Origin: Channa striata
Lineage: Eukaryota > Chordata > Actinopteri > Anabantiformes > Channidae
Assembly (NCBI GenBank): GCA_033026295.1
Contig: CM065173.1
Location: forward strand, 6,737,517-6,801,516
Length of the DNA: 64,000 nt
Reading direction: 5' to 3'
The position numbers were made by a program, and so were the translations under genes. This document shows, one piece after another, positions 1 through 11,400 of this stretch (its first letter is position 1; each line of letters begins with the position of its first letter). The notes beneath the pieces are model-generated. The model was not told the origin of the DNA. It was given only the letters and a program-made list of their open reading frames with translations, and did no database searches.

Positions 1-190
1 TTTGTGCCCCAGTCCCCCTGACCGCATGTCAAAGTGTCCCTGGGCAAGACACCGAATCCCCAACCACCCGTCCCCAGCTGTGCCAGGTACTGATCCTAAC
101 CTGAGTAGAGATTGGGGATGCATCAGGAGGGCATCCTGTGTAAAAAAATGTGCCAAATCAACATGCTGACTAATAATCTGCTGTGGTAAA
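1..190 (+). repeat. Dispersed teleost repeat (SINE or RTE 3' end type)
   Basis: The stretch contains phrases typical of a very abundant fish repeat: CCCTGGGCAAGACACCGAA, then ATTGGGGATGCATCAGGAGG, GGGCATCCTG, GTGCCAAATCAACATGC and ATCTGCTGTGG. It is cut by the window edge. The class assignment is from memory and uncertain; that it is a dispersed repeat is fairly safe. Confidence 0.65.
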
Positions 191-252
191 CCTGAATTAT
201 AATAATTATAATAAAATTATAAACTCTTTCAGTGGTAAGGATGGGGCAAGGT

Positions 253-499
253 TCACCAATCCACCAGGGGTATAAAACTTTCATGGGAAGCCAGTGCAGA
301 GAAGCTATTTTTGGACATTTTGAACACGTGGACTAGTTTTTCAGCATCACTTTGGGACAGGATGCTCCTTATTGTGGCAACGTTCAGCAGGTGGAAGAAG
401 CTTGTTCTAGAAATTGATTTTATGTGTGAGTTAAATGAAAAATCCTGGTCAAAAATAAGTCCAAGGCTCCTCACAGTAATAACTGTGGCACGTAGTTAG
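253..499 (-). mobile_element. Non-LTR retrotransposon reverse transcriptase fragment (L2/Rex1-like)
   Basis: On the minus strand a 73-codon frame encodes RSLGLIFDQDFSFNSHIKS, then ISRTSFFHLLNVATIRSILS and SDAEKLVHVF. This is the region after the catalytic part of CR1/L2/Rex1-type reverse transcriptases, where family members have LGV.FD..LSF..HI...S...FFHLRNI..IR..L...DAE.L.H.F. It lacks the rest of the element, has a stop soon after and is a dead relic. The exact clade is uncertain. Confidence 0.8.
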
Positions 500-3400
500 A
501 GAGCATATTTCTCAGATTGTTAGGTCCAGATACAATAAATTCACATAATGGTAGAAAAATTTTAAATAAAAAAAAAAAAAACATCTGTCAATTTAAAATT
601 GGGAATTTAATCATCCACAGTCCTAATATCATTTGAAATATTAGAGATTCAGCAGAAATCTATACATTGTCAAAACCCTCAGGTAGCGCTGCATTAAAAC
701 AGACGTGATTCTGTAGAGGAAAATCACTGAGGGGCCTCAGGGACACTTCTGAATGTTAGCTCTAACGTGGGTAGAAACAGTCTAGTATCCAGAAATGTGG
801 TCGGCCCAATTTCAATTTCTGAGTTGCAGTCTTTGTGTTTCAGGTACTTTGCAAAATAACCTTAATTTTTTTGGCTATAGAGCAGATACGATAGTAAACG
901 TTAAGTATTTCTGCTCCTTGTCGCCAAATGATGGTAGGTGTCATCAATAAAGCCGCTTTCTCTAATGCAGTGATTTATTATCCATTGTCCAAATTTTCCA
1001 GCTGAGTGATTAACATGCTGTCTTGATTTAGTTTTACTCCCGAGCTTTCGGGCATAAGTCTTCTGTGTTTTGGCCTCGGCTTCCACTTCGCTGTGGTCTC
1101 ACACAGTAGACAAATCTGCTGTGACCCAGTCCTCTCTTCCAACACTTGTCCTTGTTTATGACACCCAGGCGCAGCGTTCAGGACTAGTTTGGATGGTGCT
1201 CGGCGCTTCTGTTGCCAGTCTGCATAATAGCAGGCTTGATTTTGCCTGCTGAGAGGGAAGGCCAACGTCCAGACAGCTATTGTTTGCAATTAGGGATTCC
1301 CCACCGGGGCCTTCAGCAGCAGCCAAAATGTGCTCAGTTTTTATAATACACAATGTAACGTTTGAGGCCCTCCATGTTGATAAGACGTTTACCCACACGT
1401 GGGATTTGCTGGAAGTGTCCAGCACGGACATGATTTGTGAGCACAAACAAAAGAAAACTGTCTTGGATGTTGGAGGAAGGACGGGCTTTTTTCTTTTGGG
1501 TACCAAGTCTACATCTTCTGTTGCGTTTTACAGTTTGGTTTAGTGAGATAAGAAGCTGGCAGCTGCCATCCAATTATGTAATGGCTGATAGTATGACAGA
1601 AGAGCAAAAAGAGTGTGGATCAGTTCCATAAATCCACTGGTTTCCAGCCAAGACTCAAAACATATAAAGTCAGCTGCTGCCCTTTTCACGAAACCAATGA
1701 GATGTTTCTACTCACATCCTCTTGTAGAGGCAGCGAGTTATATTTATTATATATGGTGATTATCAGCCGATAGTGACAGTCGAGTTTTACAGCACAGACG
1801 AATAAGGTGGCCCACGCTGTCCACCGACTGTCATTATGTGTGAATGAAGGCACGTCATTGCTGGTTTTAACAGCTGTACTGGGACACTTGAAATTTTAAT
1901 TGACTTCTAAAAAGACCAGCGTTGTCCTTTAAGGTGCGTTTTAGCTCATGTTCATTTGACTATTTGCAGCCGTCCACCAGCTCCAACTGACAGAAAAATT
2001 GCAATAACTAAAAGGGATTTGTAATAAACAAACGCATAATACTGTTTTAACACCAAGTACTGTAGAGGCCTGAACCTTGAGGATAGTGTTGAAAGCTACA
2101 ATATGCAGCTAATGCTATATTGCAACCATGAGACTCAAAGTCAATCCACTCTGCTCTTCTGGGCCGTGTTTTACCGTCTGCTGTAAGATATGTTTGAAAC
2201 ATTTATACATTTATGCTAAAAGAATGCGAGAATCGCTGCATGCTGTAGCTTTATTGGAAGCCTCCATGGCTGGATGAACTGTGCTTCTTTTAGAAACAGG
2301 TAGTGCAGCTTCTCTGATGACATCAGCGAGACAGATAAGTGAACAGGATTATTTAAATACCACATCACATGTGTCATATTCCAGCTGGAAAAGTTCAGCG
2401 TGGCTAAGAAAGCAATGATTCACTTCTATGTGGCTGCTGTTTTCACCTTCCCATCACAGTTTGGTGCAGCAGTCAGTGCTCAGAACAAACATCTGGAATC
2501 ATCAGCTGTGACCGTCCTGGTGGCTGATTTATCTTAGGCTGTTGGCTCTGACTTAAAATTCTCTTCTCAGACCGGAAAGGATCCAGTGTCCTACCTAGAA
2601 CTAGACCTGTGCCTGTGCTGTTTTGCCTTAAATGAAGAAGAACACACTTAAATTATGTATCAGCACTGGTTGTTGCACATCTAATGTGTTTTTCTTTTTC
2701 CTTTTTTTTTGTCGTTTGTAACAATGCTTTAATAACATTTGTTCTCTCAGTGTGAAGATGTTTACTGGGGACACATAAAAAAGTATTGATTGGCTTCAAA
2801 ATCTGTGGCTTTTTTGCAGATTCTTATTACATCAGCTTGAATAGAGAGTGGAGAGCCAGCTGGCATCATAAATAAAGAAAAATGCATTTTACAGCTTTAA
2901 CATACAACTTAGTTCTGACAGTTTAATTGCAAGATTGACTTCCTGGTCATCAACTTAAAACAGCTAATGCTGAATCTCGGTGGTGTGGTCCACCAAGGCT
3001 CCCGACTGTTAGTCATCAGGACTGGAAAACAAAATCCGATGAGCAGCACTTTGGCAGTCTGTGCAGCCACTAAAGGCTAAAGCCACAGATATTTTAGGAC
3101 AATGTGCAGGTGAATGAGGTGGGATCAGACTTGCCTGCCTCATACTGGTGATTTGGCAGGGGGTTAAAAAAAACATATAAAGCTTGCAGGGAAAATGAAA
3201 CCAGCTGCCCAATAACAAGTTGCAGCTTTAAAGCTTCTTGTGTGACGTAGGTCTTAGCTCAGTCGCCATCATCCATCTCTGGAGGCCTAATGGAGGCTGC
3301 TGCTCACTGATTGCCCACCACAAGTTCAGCCTAGCTGCAGGTTAAAGGTCACGTGTATCTGATATCAGATATCACTCCTTTCCCTTTACCTCTGGCTCTG

Positions 3401-6400
3401 CATTTCTGCTTCTCCCACAGGCTCATAAATACAATATTTAGGATTTAAGAGCATATCACAGAGAGTTGTCATTGATCTGGGAAATCAATTTAGAATTTAA
3501 TGCACAAATCTTTTAAATTGAAAACTGCTCATCTGTCGTGCGTTTGCCACATTGTGAACCCACATTCATTCATTGCTTTTGTATACTATGGGAGACTTCA
3601 GCAGAAACGTGCAGCTGCACTGGCTCATGGTTCAGATCCATGTAAACATGGATCAGAACCATTTTAAGCCTGTTAAAATTCTTTTAAACAATGAATATGA
3701 ATATGTGTAACGTAAATGGCTAATTGCAAATATGTTGATACTGAATAGATCAATAAAATGTTAGCAGACAACATATTTTGTTTGCAAAAAATCATTTTCT
3801 GCCCCAGTGATCCAGCAGTACCATGTCCAGTTTGTGTCTTCAGTGTTATTAAAGCATTTTATGGCTGTGTTTAGGTTACAGCAGCTGGTTAGTCAGAAAG
3901 ATTGCGGGCTGGTGTAAAACAGGAAACAGAAAATAAGTTTTATCACTTAAACCCATCCACTGTCTTTAATCATAACATCAGTGGTTTTCTTGCCTGAACT
4001 CAATCTTGGGTCTTTGACTTGACAGTCATGTGCTTTTTGCACCCACCAAACCTCCACAGCCACCTTCTGGCAGCTTCGTTTCCTTTAATGTTTGTGTCAT
4101 TCACAAAATATAATAAGTATAAATTTATTTATAAATAAATATAAATAAGTCACAACGTTCGCTACAAAAACAAAATCGCATTTGCATTTTAGTTGCATAG
4201 GAATGTAATTTTTAGGAGACATGGTCGTGTGGAGGTGAAGTACACACGTTCAAACTTTTTTCCTCTTCCTCTTTCTTGTTGCCTTATGAAGCTGCTAAAG
4301 CCAATGTTCATGTGCCCTGACCTTTATGGGACCTTATGAGATTTACGTCGAAATGTTGAAAAAGACTTTTTCTCACATATAAGTCAGTAAAACAAGGCTT
4401 TCTAAAAGTTTAGACAAGTAAATCTGTGACTGTCTGCACAGCTCTGTGAATCGACATTATCGTGCGACTGAGCATCAAAGCTCAGTCGAGCACTGTGCCT
4501 GAAAAATCTGAAATATTTTCCCATTGATTCTCTTGATTGTTCTTAAAGGATTTAGAGGAAGATACTAGCAGCTGATGTGTGCATATTTGAAAGCTTAAAG
4601 AAAAACCACTGCCGTCTGCAGCTTCAGTATCCGGTGTCAAATCCAAAATGAGGCAAGGCTCTCGCGTGAAAGTGTACATTTGTTTGCCGCCTTTCACGGC
4701 CGCGGTCGCGTTAAAAGGTAGTCGCTGCAACAGTTACATGCATATCAATGTTCCGTTTAGAAGAAAGGTCAGTCCGTGTAGCTGACAAATTCAAGATGAA
4801 AGAAGATTAGTGGAGTTATTGAGGCGCGTTGAGCGTTTTTTTTTTTTTTCGGGTAATGATGTTTCTGTTGAAGCTGTCAGTGTTCCCTTTTGATCTGATT
4901 AGTGTGTTGGCACCGCTGATCAAAGAACCAGCCTCATTTGCACACTATCACTTTGCCTTTGAACCTCAGATGGTGAGAGTAAAATAATTTGGCAGATAGG
5001 GACGAGGCACGTCTGAATCCAGCAGTGTATCATAGAGGCGCATATTAGCATATTACAGATAACGTGGAGAGAACATAAAAGCTACAAATAAACGCCACTG
5101 TAGCATGTGATTTTCTATGTGCGGACAAACCTACAGGAAGAGGAAACTGAAATGTTCCACTGGTGAAAAAGTTGTTGTCGCTCCTGTGAACTCTCCGTCT
5201 TCAAGTGTGAGACACTGCAAACCCCAGGGGGTTAACTGTAATACACCGCCAATGTCAAACATGTCAGAGTTTAACCATTGGTCTCAGAGGACTCTGAACC
5301 TGCACAACTGACTCCGACGGCTGTAATTCCTGAGTCTCGCTGCAGCTTCTAGACGTGCCAAGGTTACTGCACAAAAATGCAGCATCTGCAGTTTTACACA
5401 GATGTGGACTTTGAATTAGTACCTTCATCAAACTTTATTAACTCGCACCAGGAGAAAAGTTATGAACCTTTGCTAATGATGTGGTAACTTTAATCGTTGG
5501 GTGACAAAAACAGTGCATTGAAAAAAAGGAAAAGCACCTTATAATTTGAAAGACGAAAACATCAGGGAAATGCGCGTCAAAAAGCGTAACTTTATTCATT
5601 TTTTATCTTGCATTTCCTTCAGACTCTATCCAGTTGCCCCAATTGCTGTAATTTCTATTGCATTCTCATTTCCTCAAATCTCTACAGCAGCTGCAAAAAC
5701 AATTCTTATTGTTTCATTACTATTTGTTGAAGTATTACGTGAAATTCATTATGTTTGGTTGTTTAGCATTCAGGCTATGATGTTGTAATGTGCGCTCAAG
5801 ATTTTTATTTGGCACTGAGAAAACAAAACTGAAGTAGGAAAAAGTGTAAAATCTTACAAATAATTAGTATCTAGTTCTCAATTCTGAACCACAGATTTCT
5901 ATTTTCATCAGCTAAATGTTGTCAAACCAAAACATCCAGATTGTATGACTGGGTACATGTTTCTCTGCTTGTGTTTAGACTCTCACAGCATGTAGTTAGG
6001 GTTAGAGGAAGACGGTGGTCTGGCTTAATTAAGATTAAACTAACAGCTAAATAAACCAAATGTGGCCTGATCCTCTGATGTGAATGAAGTATATTGTCTG
6101 TGGCACCTGAATATTCAACTAACCACAGACACCAAAGCTGTGAACTAGTATCATTTCACTGAGGCCCTGCAGGAAACAGTGTTCTCAGAGTTCGGACTTG
6201 AATAACAGAAGCATTTTCGGACATTTAAACCCCCTTTGATGGGATGTAGCCCTCAGTTGTTAAACGTTCTACAGCCATTGGCTGTAGCACTACTCTTAAT
6301 ATGAAAAGGTTGAGTCAAGCTATTTGAGGTAAAAGATATAAGTTGAAGACGCAGTTTCACTCTGTAGGGCTGAACTCACTGTTGCTCTGTCTTTTTTGAT

Positions 6401-6410
6401 GTTTCCATAG

Positions 6411-6524
6411 CGACAGCATGCCAAAGCGGATGGCTCTGATCTGCTTCCTGTCTCTGGTCATGCTGATGAGCATCCTGGGAAACCTGCTGGTCATGGTGGC
6501 CGTCTGCAAGGACAGACAACTCAG
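6411..6524 (+). CDS. htr4: htr4 coding exon: end of N-terminus and TM1
   Basis: The acceptor is a pyrimidine-rich stretch ending CCATAG at 6410, and the exon starts with the third base of a split codon (phase 2). It encodes DSMPKRMALI, then TM1 with the motif ILGNLLVMVAVC, then KDRQLR. The human residues at this place are GSVEK followed by TM1. The exon ends AG|GTGGGA at 6524, phase 2, so Arg38 is completed by G at 12499. The donor GTGGGA is weaker than consensus. An ATG lies inside the exon at 6418, but starting there would remove the whole glycosylated N-terminus that the family has, so I treat the exon as internal. An in-frame TGA at 6397-6399, just upstream, shows that the reading frame cannot extend without splicing. 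Confidence 0.95.
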
Positions 6525-8426
6525 GTGGGACCGAGGTTCCTTTTCACACAGAAATGCACACATAACCACTAACCGTGTCTTTATATCCATCACACTATTA
6601 CCTTATTAAATATTTAAGTGCTCTGGCAACAACATTTGTTACACCAGACGAAAAGGGAAAAGATTTTTGCGAGAGATAAAGAGTCTGAGAAGAAGACGAG
6701 AGAGTGACAGTTAAATAAAACGGTAACTGCATCTTGAACTGGATTATCTGTCGCTGCACAGCATAAACAAAGAGGGATCTGTCTGTGCCGCGTGAGGCTA
6801 GATGACAAACACCAACAGTGTGTGTGAAGACACAGCGACACAAGCAGATCTGGCAGGTCATACTGAGGACGGCCGGTCCCGTGGGAGCTGCTGTCACCTC
6901 CGTGCCTCAATCTTCTTCTTGTCCCTTCGCCTTTTCATTCTCTTCTTCCCTCGTGTCATCTTTGTTCGTCCCTGCCTCACTGTCATACAACCCACAGGGA
7001 AATATTCATGTGCACAAAGACAAATTGCCCCGCACACACGTCAACTGTCTTTATCTCCTGGGTGCATAAAGTCAGGTACCAGAACAAACACAGACGTGCA
7101 CCTGCTTGACAGGACTGTCCAACGGTCTGTGAAACGAAGCTCTACTGCCATATGAACAATCAATAAGTTGTTACCATACGAACAACCATCAATTTGCTGG
7201 TCAATCAGCAAATCAGTCCATCATGCAAAATGCATTTTGGCAACAATCGGTGGGTATCAGAGCAGCCAGTTCTCCCAGTGCCCTGTTTAAAATGGAGTTA
7301 AAAGTCTATTACAGCGAAAGTATTCACAGAAGTCGGGGAAGAGAAAAAAAGATCCCAAGTAAAAAGCGTTCGCCTTGCATGACAGGACAGCTGCTACACG
7401 ACTTAGGGGCATTTCACACACTGACATGCACACAAACACTCACAGGGAGCTGAACCGCTCATCAATAACGACCACACACACATACGCACACACACACACA
7501 CGCACACACACACGCTGCCACACCGTCTGTTTACACTGACGCTCAACACGCAGTCGTGCTGATACGTAACAATGCCAAACTTAGTGATCGTTCAGGTTCT
7601 CCCATTTAGTTTCTGATAATGTGTGTAAAACCTGCTACTTGTTAAAATAATTTGGGTTATTCACGAATTGAATAAATAAGTTTTAATGTACGTAAAAACA
7701 GACACTATTGTAGATAATGTAGTTATTCTGCCTCTCTGGATGTGACATAGTATAAGACCAGGTAAGAATGATTTAATAAATTCCATAATTTGACATTAAT
7801 TTTAAAACGCTCCTCAAAAAGGCATCTACTGCTTCAGGCAGTATTTTACCAAACCGAAACTACAGACATTTTTGTCTTTTATTGACTGTTGTGTATCTTG
7901 ATATTTCACTCGTACTGTTTGATTTACACGTTTTTGGGCGTGAAATGTTTTATTAAAAAGATTAATTCAGCCACACAGTCACTCAGAAGCAGAGCTGTCA
8001 CATTTCAAGCTAAATTCACAGTGCGACTGGTACATTTCAGCCGCTCTACACCTGCTGTTACTTGCTGTAGGTCAATCGGCATCTTAGCAGTAAGTATTTC
8101 ATGTGCAAAAACAATCTTCCTGCCCAAACATCTGACCCTAGAAACAATGCAGGCTTATGAATGTCTGTGCGTGTAATTTACATAGAACACAGTTAATACT
8201 TCATCTCTAATGTCTAACCTGCCTGCTGCCCTTTTTTCTTCTGTTCTGCTCCACATTTTAGTTTAGCCTCGTCGTGTGTGTCTGTTAATCTTTTAATAAA
8301 GTTTATTTATTTTTAGCACGTTAAGATCAACACAATATGTCAGGCTAACTAAACACGACGTCGCCCCCTCGGGCAGTGTTAATGGTTTGTAAGCTGTTGT
8401 GAATTGCAGCCAACTCAACCCTGTGT

Positions 8427-8490
<64 letters not shown>

Positions 8491-11400
8491 CAGAACAGTA
8501 AAATATATGTATCCCTGTAGTTACGGGTGTGTGTGTGCACATTTGCGTTTGCTTGATATGTATGTATGTATATGCATGTGTGTGTGTCTGGAGATGTGTG
8601 TTATGGGTGCACATCCCACACGCAGTGGGCAGAGCCGACACTTTCAGCGCTAACAGCCGATCCTGAGGGGCTGTTTGGGTTAGTGACAGTGAGATGGAAA
8701 ACCCTCCGAATAATCCAGTCTTACGGAGCCTATTTATAGCTGCAGACCGTGCACTGCAGAGTCTGCCGGCTGACTGACTGGTTCATCTGTGAATGCAAGT
8801 TTGTCGACTCACAACAACCTGATAAGGACAAGAAGAGGACGCAAAGTCTCCAAAATTCTCCAATACGGTGAAAAGCTGCAGTAGTATTCCTTTTTTAATC
8901 CAACGGTTTGACTGATGAGTCAACTGCTCAGCTAACTGAGGGCTCAGCTTGACGGGTTCTGAACACTGAGCAGCCGGGTGGTTTTCATTCACTGTGTGTG
9001 TCAGCAGTTCTGGTCTTTGTCAAACACAAAGCTGCACAGGATGTCTCCTTGTTTGTGTCTGTGTGTTTTTTATCGACGTGTATGCATGGCTGACAGATGC
9101 ATTTTCTATGCATATGTTCACATTATTATCTTTATAAGCTCACGGAGCATTTAACACACAGTAATTATGTAGTAAAGTTAAAATACATTCAGAATCATCC
9201 TGCTGGCCGTGGCCTTCGCGTTCTCCCCTGTGCCTGTTCCCCAGGTGCTGCTTCTCCAAGCCTCCTAAGACTAGACCTTGGTTAATTAATGACACGTGAA
9301 AGTTTACATTTACATTTAGTCATTTGGCAGATGTGTAATTTGGTACACACATACACAGTGGTGACGGCTGCCACGCAGGGTGCTCATCTGACACACTGGG
9401 AAAAAACTAGGGGTTCAGTGTCTGGGGATTGAGCCGCTGACCCTGTGGTTCATGGACGACTGCCTTACAACTGAGCTACAGCCGCCACCGAAAGTGAGTG
9501 TGAATGGTCGTCTGTCTGTGTGTTTGTCAAGTTAAGTCATTGTTTCCCTTTTTATACATTATTAATTCAAAGCAAAACTGACCATTTTCATGAAATGTCT
9601 CTAGCTTTAAAACATCAAAGGTGAAACAAGCACTTTAGTTTTGCTTCTCATTCACCCATTCACACACACTGATGGTGGTGGCTGCCATGCAAGGTGCTCA
9701 CCTGACCCCCAGGAACAACCTAGGGTTCTGTTTGTTAACCAAGGACACTTCAGCACAGAGCTGAACACACCTGTCATCCGTCGACAACTGTCTTACCAAC
9801 TGAGTCACAGCTGCCACAAAAAGGGCATATTACAATACATTTTTATCCAAAGCAACTTACAAGTACAAGTCTTAGTAAGACACTAGGAATAACTACTGGG
9901 TTCAGTGTCTTGCCCAGGGACACTTTGGCTTCTAATCAGGAAGACTGGGAGTCAAATCACTGACTCTGTGTTCCGTAGACAACTTGGTCAACCAACTCAG
10001 CTATAGCCCTCCCACCTTGATTCAGTAAGCTTTAGAATTTGCTCCACAAACATGTCCTACCAAACTTGACTACCAAAAGCATAGTCAGAATGTCTTATTA
10101 CAAAACCTGATAAAACAATGGCTCACCATCCATCTAGAGAGAATCCCGCTGGGTCTGTTGCTCCCATTCACCACCTCGGAATGTGCACTGAAGTTCCCTC
10201 TTAATTGAACTGTGGAGTTCGAAGCAGCATCATCTTGTCAAGACACTCCAAACATAAGCTCAGACAACAGTGATTCTCAGGGAAGAACTTCAACACGTAG
10301 GGCTCAGCTCGGGCCTCCCAACAATAGGGAAGGGTGGAAAAGCCCAGACTCCAGCCCCAGTAGTTTTGAAGCTGGTGTTGTGCTGAGCATTACTGGATTT
10401 CCCACACTGTGTCTACAACCATGATATGCCTGACCAAGCCCCATGTGTCAAGCATCGCTTTAAGATGCTTTCTGGCAAACCCCCCCTCCAGGTCTGGGTC
10501 CAGGGAGGTTCCCCGGTTCCCCTGATCTGAGTAAGCTGGCTCGTCCTTCTATGAAATGCTTTAGTCTGGTGAATTTTCAGATGTAGAGGATGAAAGTAAA
10601 ACATGGCTGTGGTCTCATTTCTTGTAGAGTTTTTCTTTTCTTTTTTATCTCTGCAATACTTTGTAAAAGCAGCTCAACCCTCTGAAACCTGTGGAAGCTG
10701 TGTTGCTTAGATAAAGAAAATCAGCTTTCATCACCGAGAAAAGGATAAAGATTGTGCAGCTTGTTAGTCGCGGCAATCAGCTGGATTCGATCCATGAGTC
10801 TATTTTATATCCCTATGTTTTAGCTATTTGCAGAATGAATCTACCTTAATCTCTTTCTCTCTTTCTGGCTTCATCTTCTTTCCCCATATTTGAAGGTTGA
10901 GCTTTTGATTACTTTTCTCAACTTTTTCACTTTCTCAAGTCTCCCTGTCTTTGTCCTCCAACTTTCGTGAAAGGGAGGATGGATGTTTCCTCTTCTTCGT
11001 CTATTTCGCTGTTGTTGTTGTGTCTAATGGAAACACCATTTGATTTCAGAGGTTTTTTTTTCCTTTCTTGTATTTGCTGCCATTGAAACCTACCTAAACC
11101 TTTCTCTGTGATCCTCTGTTTGCCTTTGATTGCTACGTGAACTTTAAATTTACAAAGTCAATGTTCCCCTAAGACTTTCCGTGAAGAAACTTCAAAGCTT
11201 CAAAGAAAGTATTATACATGTTTTTCAAACCACAAGCTTTAATATGGAGCTGTTTCTGTCTTAAAATCCCATTCCTATACAACTAAACTGAAAACACAAA
11301 AACATTTTCCAGAGAACCATAATTTCAACAACATTACGTTTCCTGTCAACATAATGAGAATATGTTTACATGTGACATAAATGGCGAATTGATGCAGAAC

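Larger units (their letters stand above)
1..6410. other. 5' intron or flank of htr4, no gene identified
   Basis: This stretch holds a dispersed repeat at its left edge, an antisense LINE reverse transcriptase fragment near 253-499, AT-rich single-copy-looking DNA and short homopolymers. No exon for the missing receptor N-terminus could be recognised. Such an exon needs an ATG, about 14 codons and a donor leaving two bases. Open frames of 60-116 codons around 900-1630 show no recognisable protein family. No adrb2-like gene (the mammalian neighbour on this side) is present. Confidence 0.6.

Noticed and set aside
2274..2299. Possible tiny N-terminal htr4 exon (ATG plus seven codons, AG then a GTAGTG donor, phase 2)
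   Set aside because: The phase fits, but the donor is weak, the peptide has no N-glycosylation sequon or likeness to 5-HT4 N-termini, and such short matches arise by chance.
8345..8641. 98-codon minus-strand frame with a long His-Thr repeat
   Set aside because: It is the translation of the TG/CA microsatellite, not a protein.
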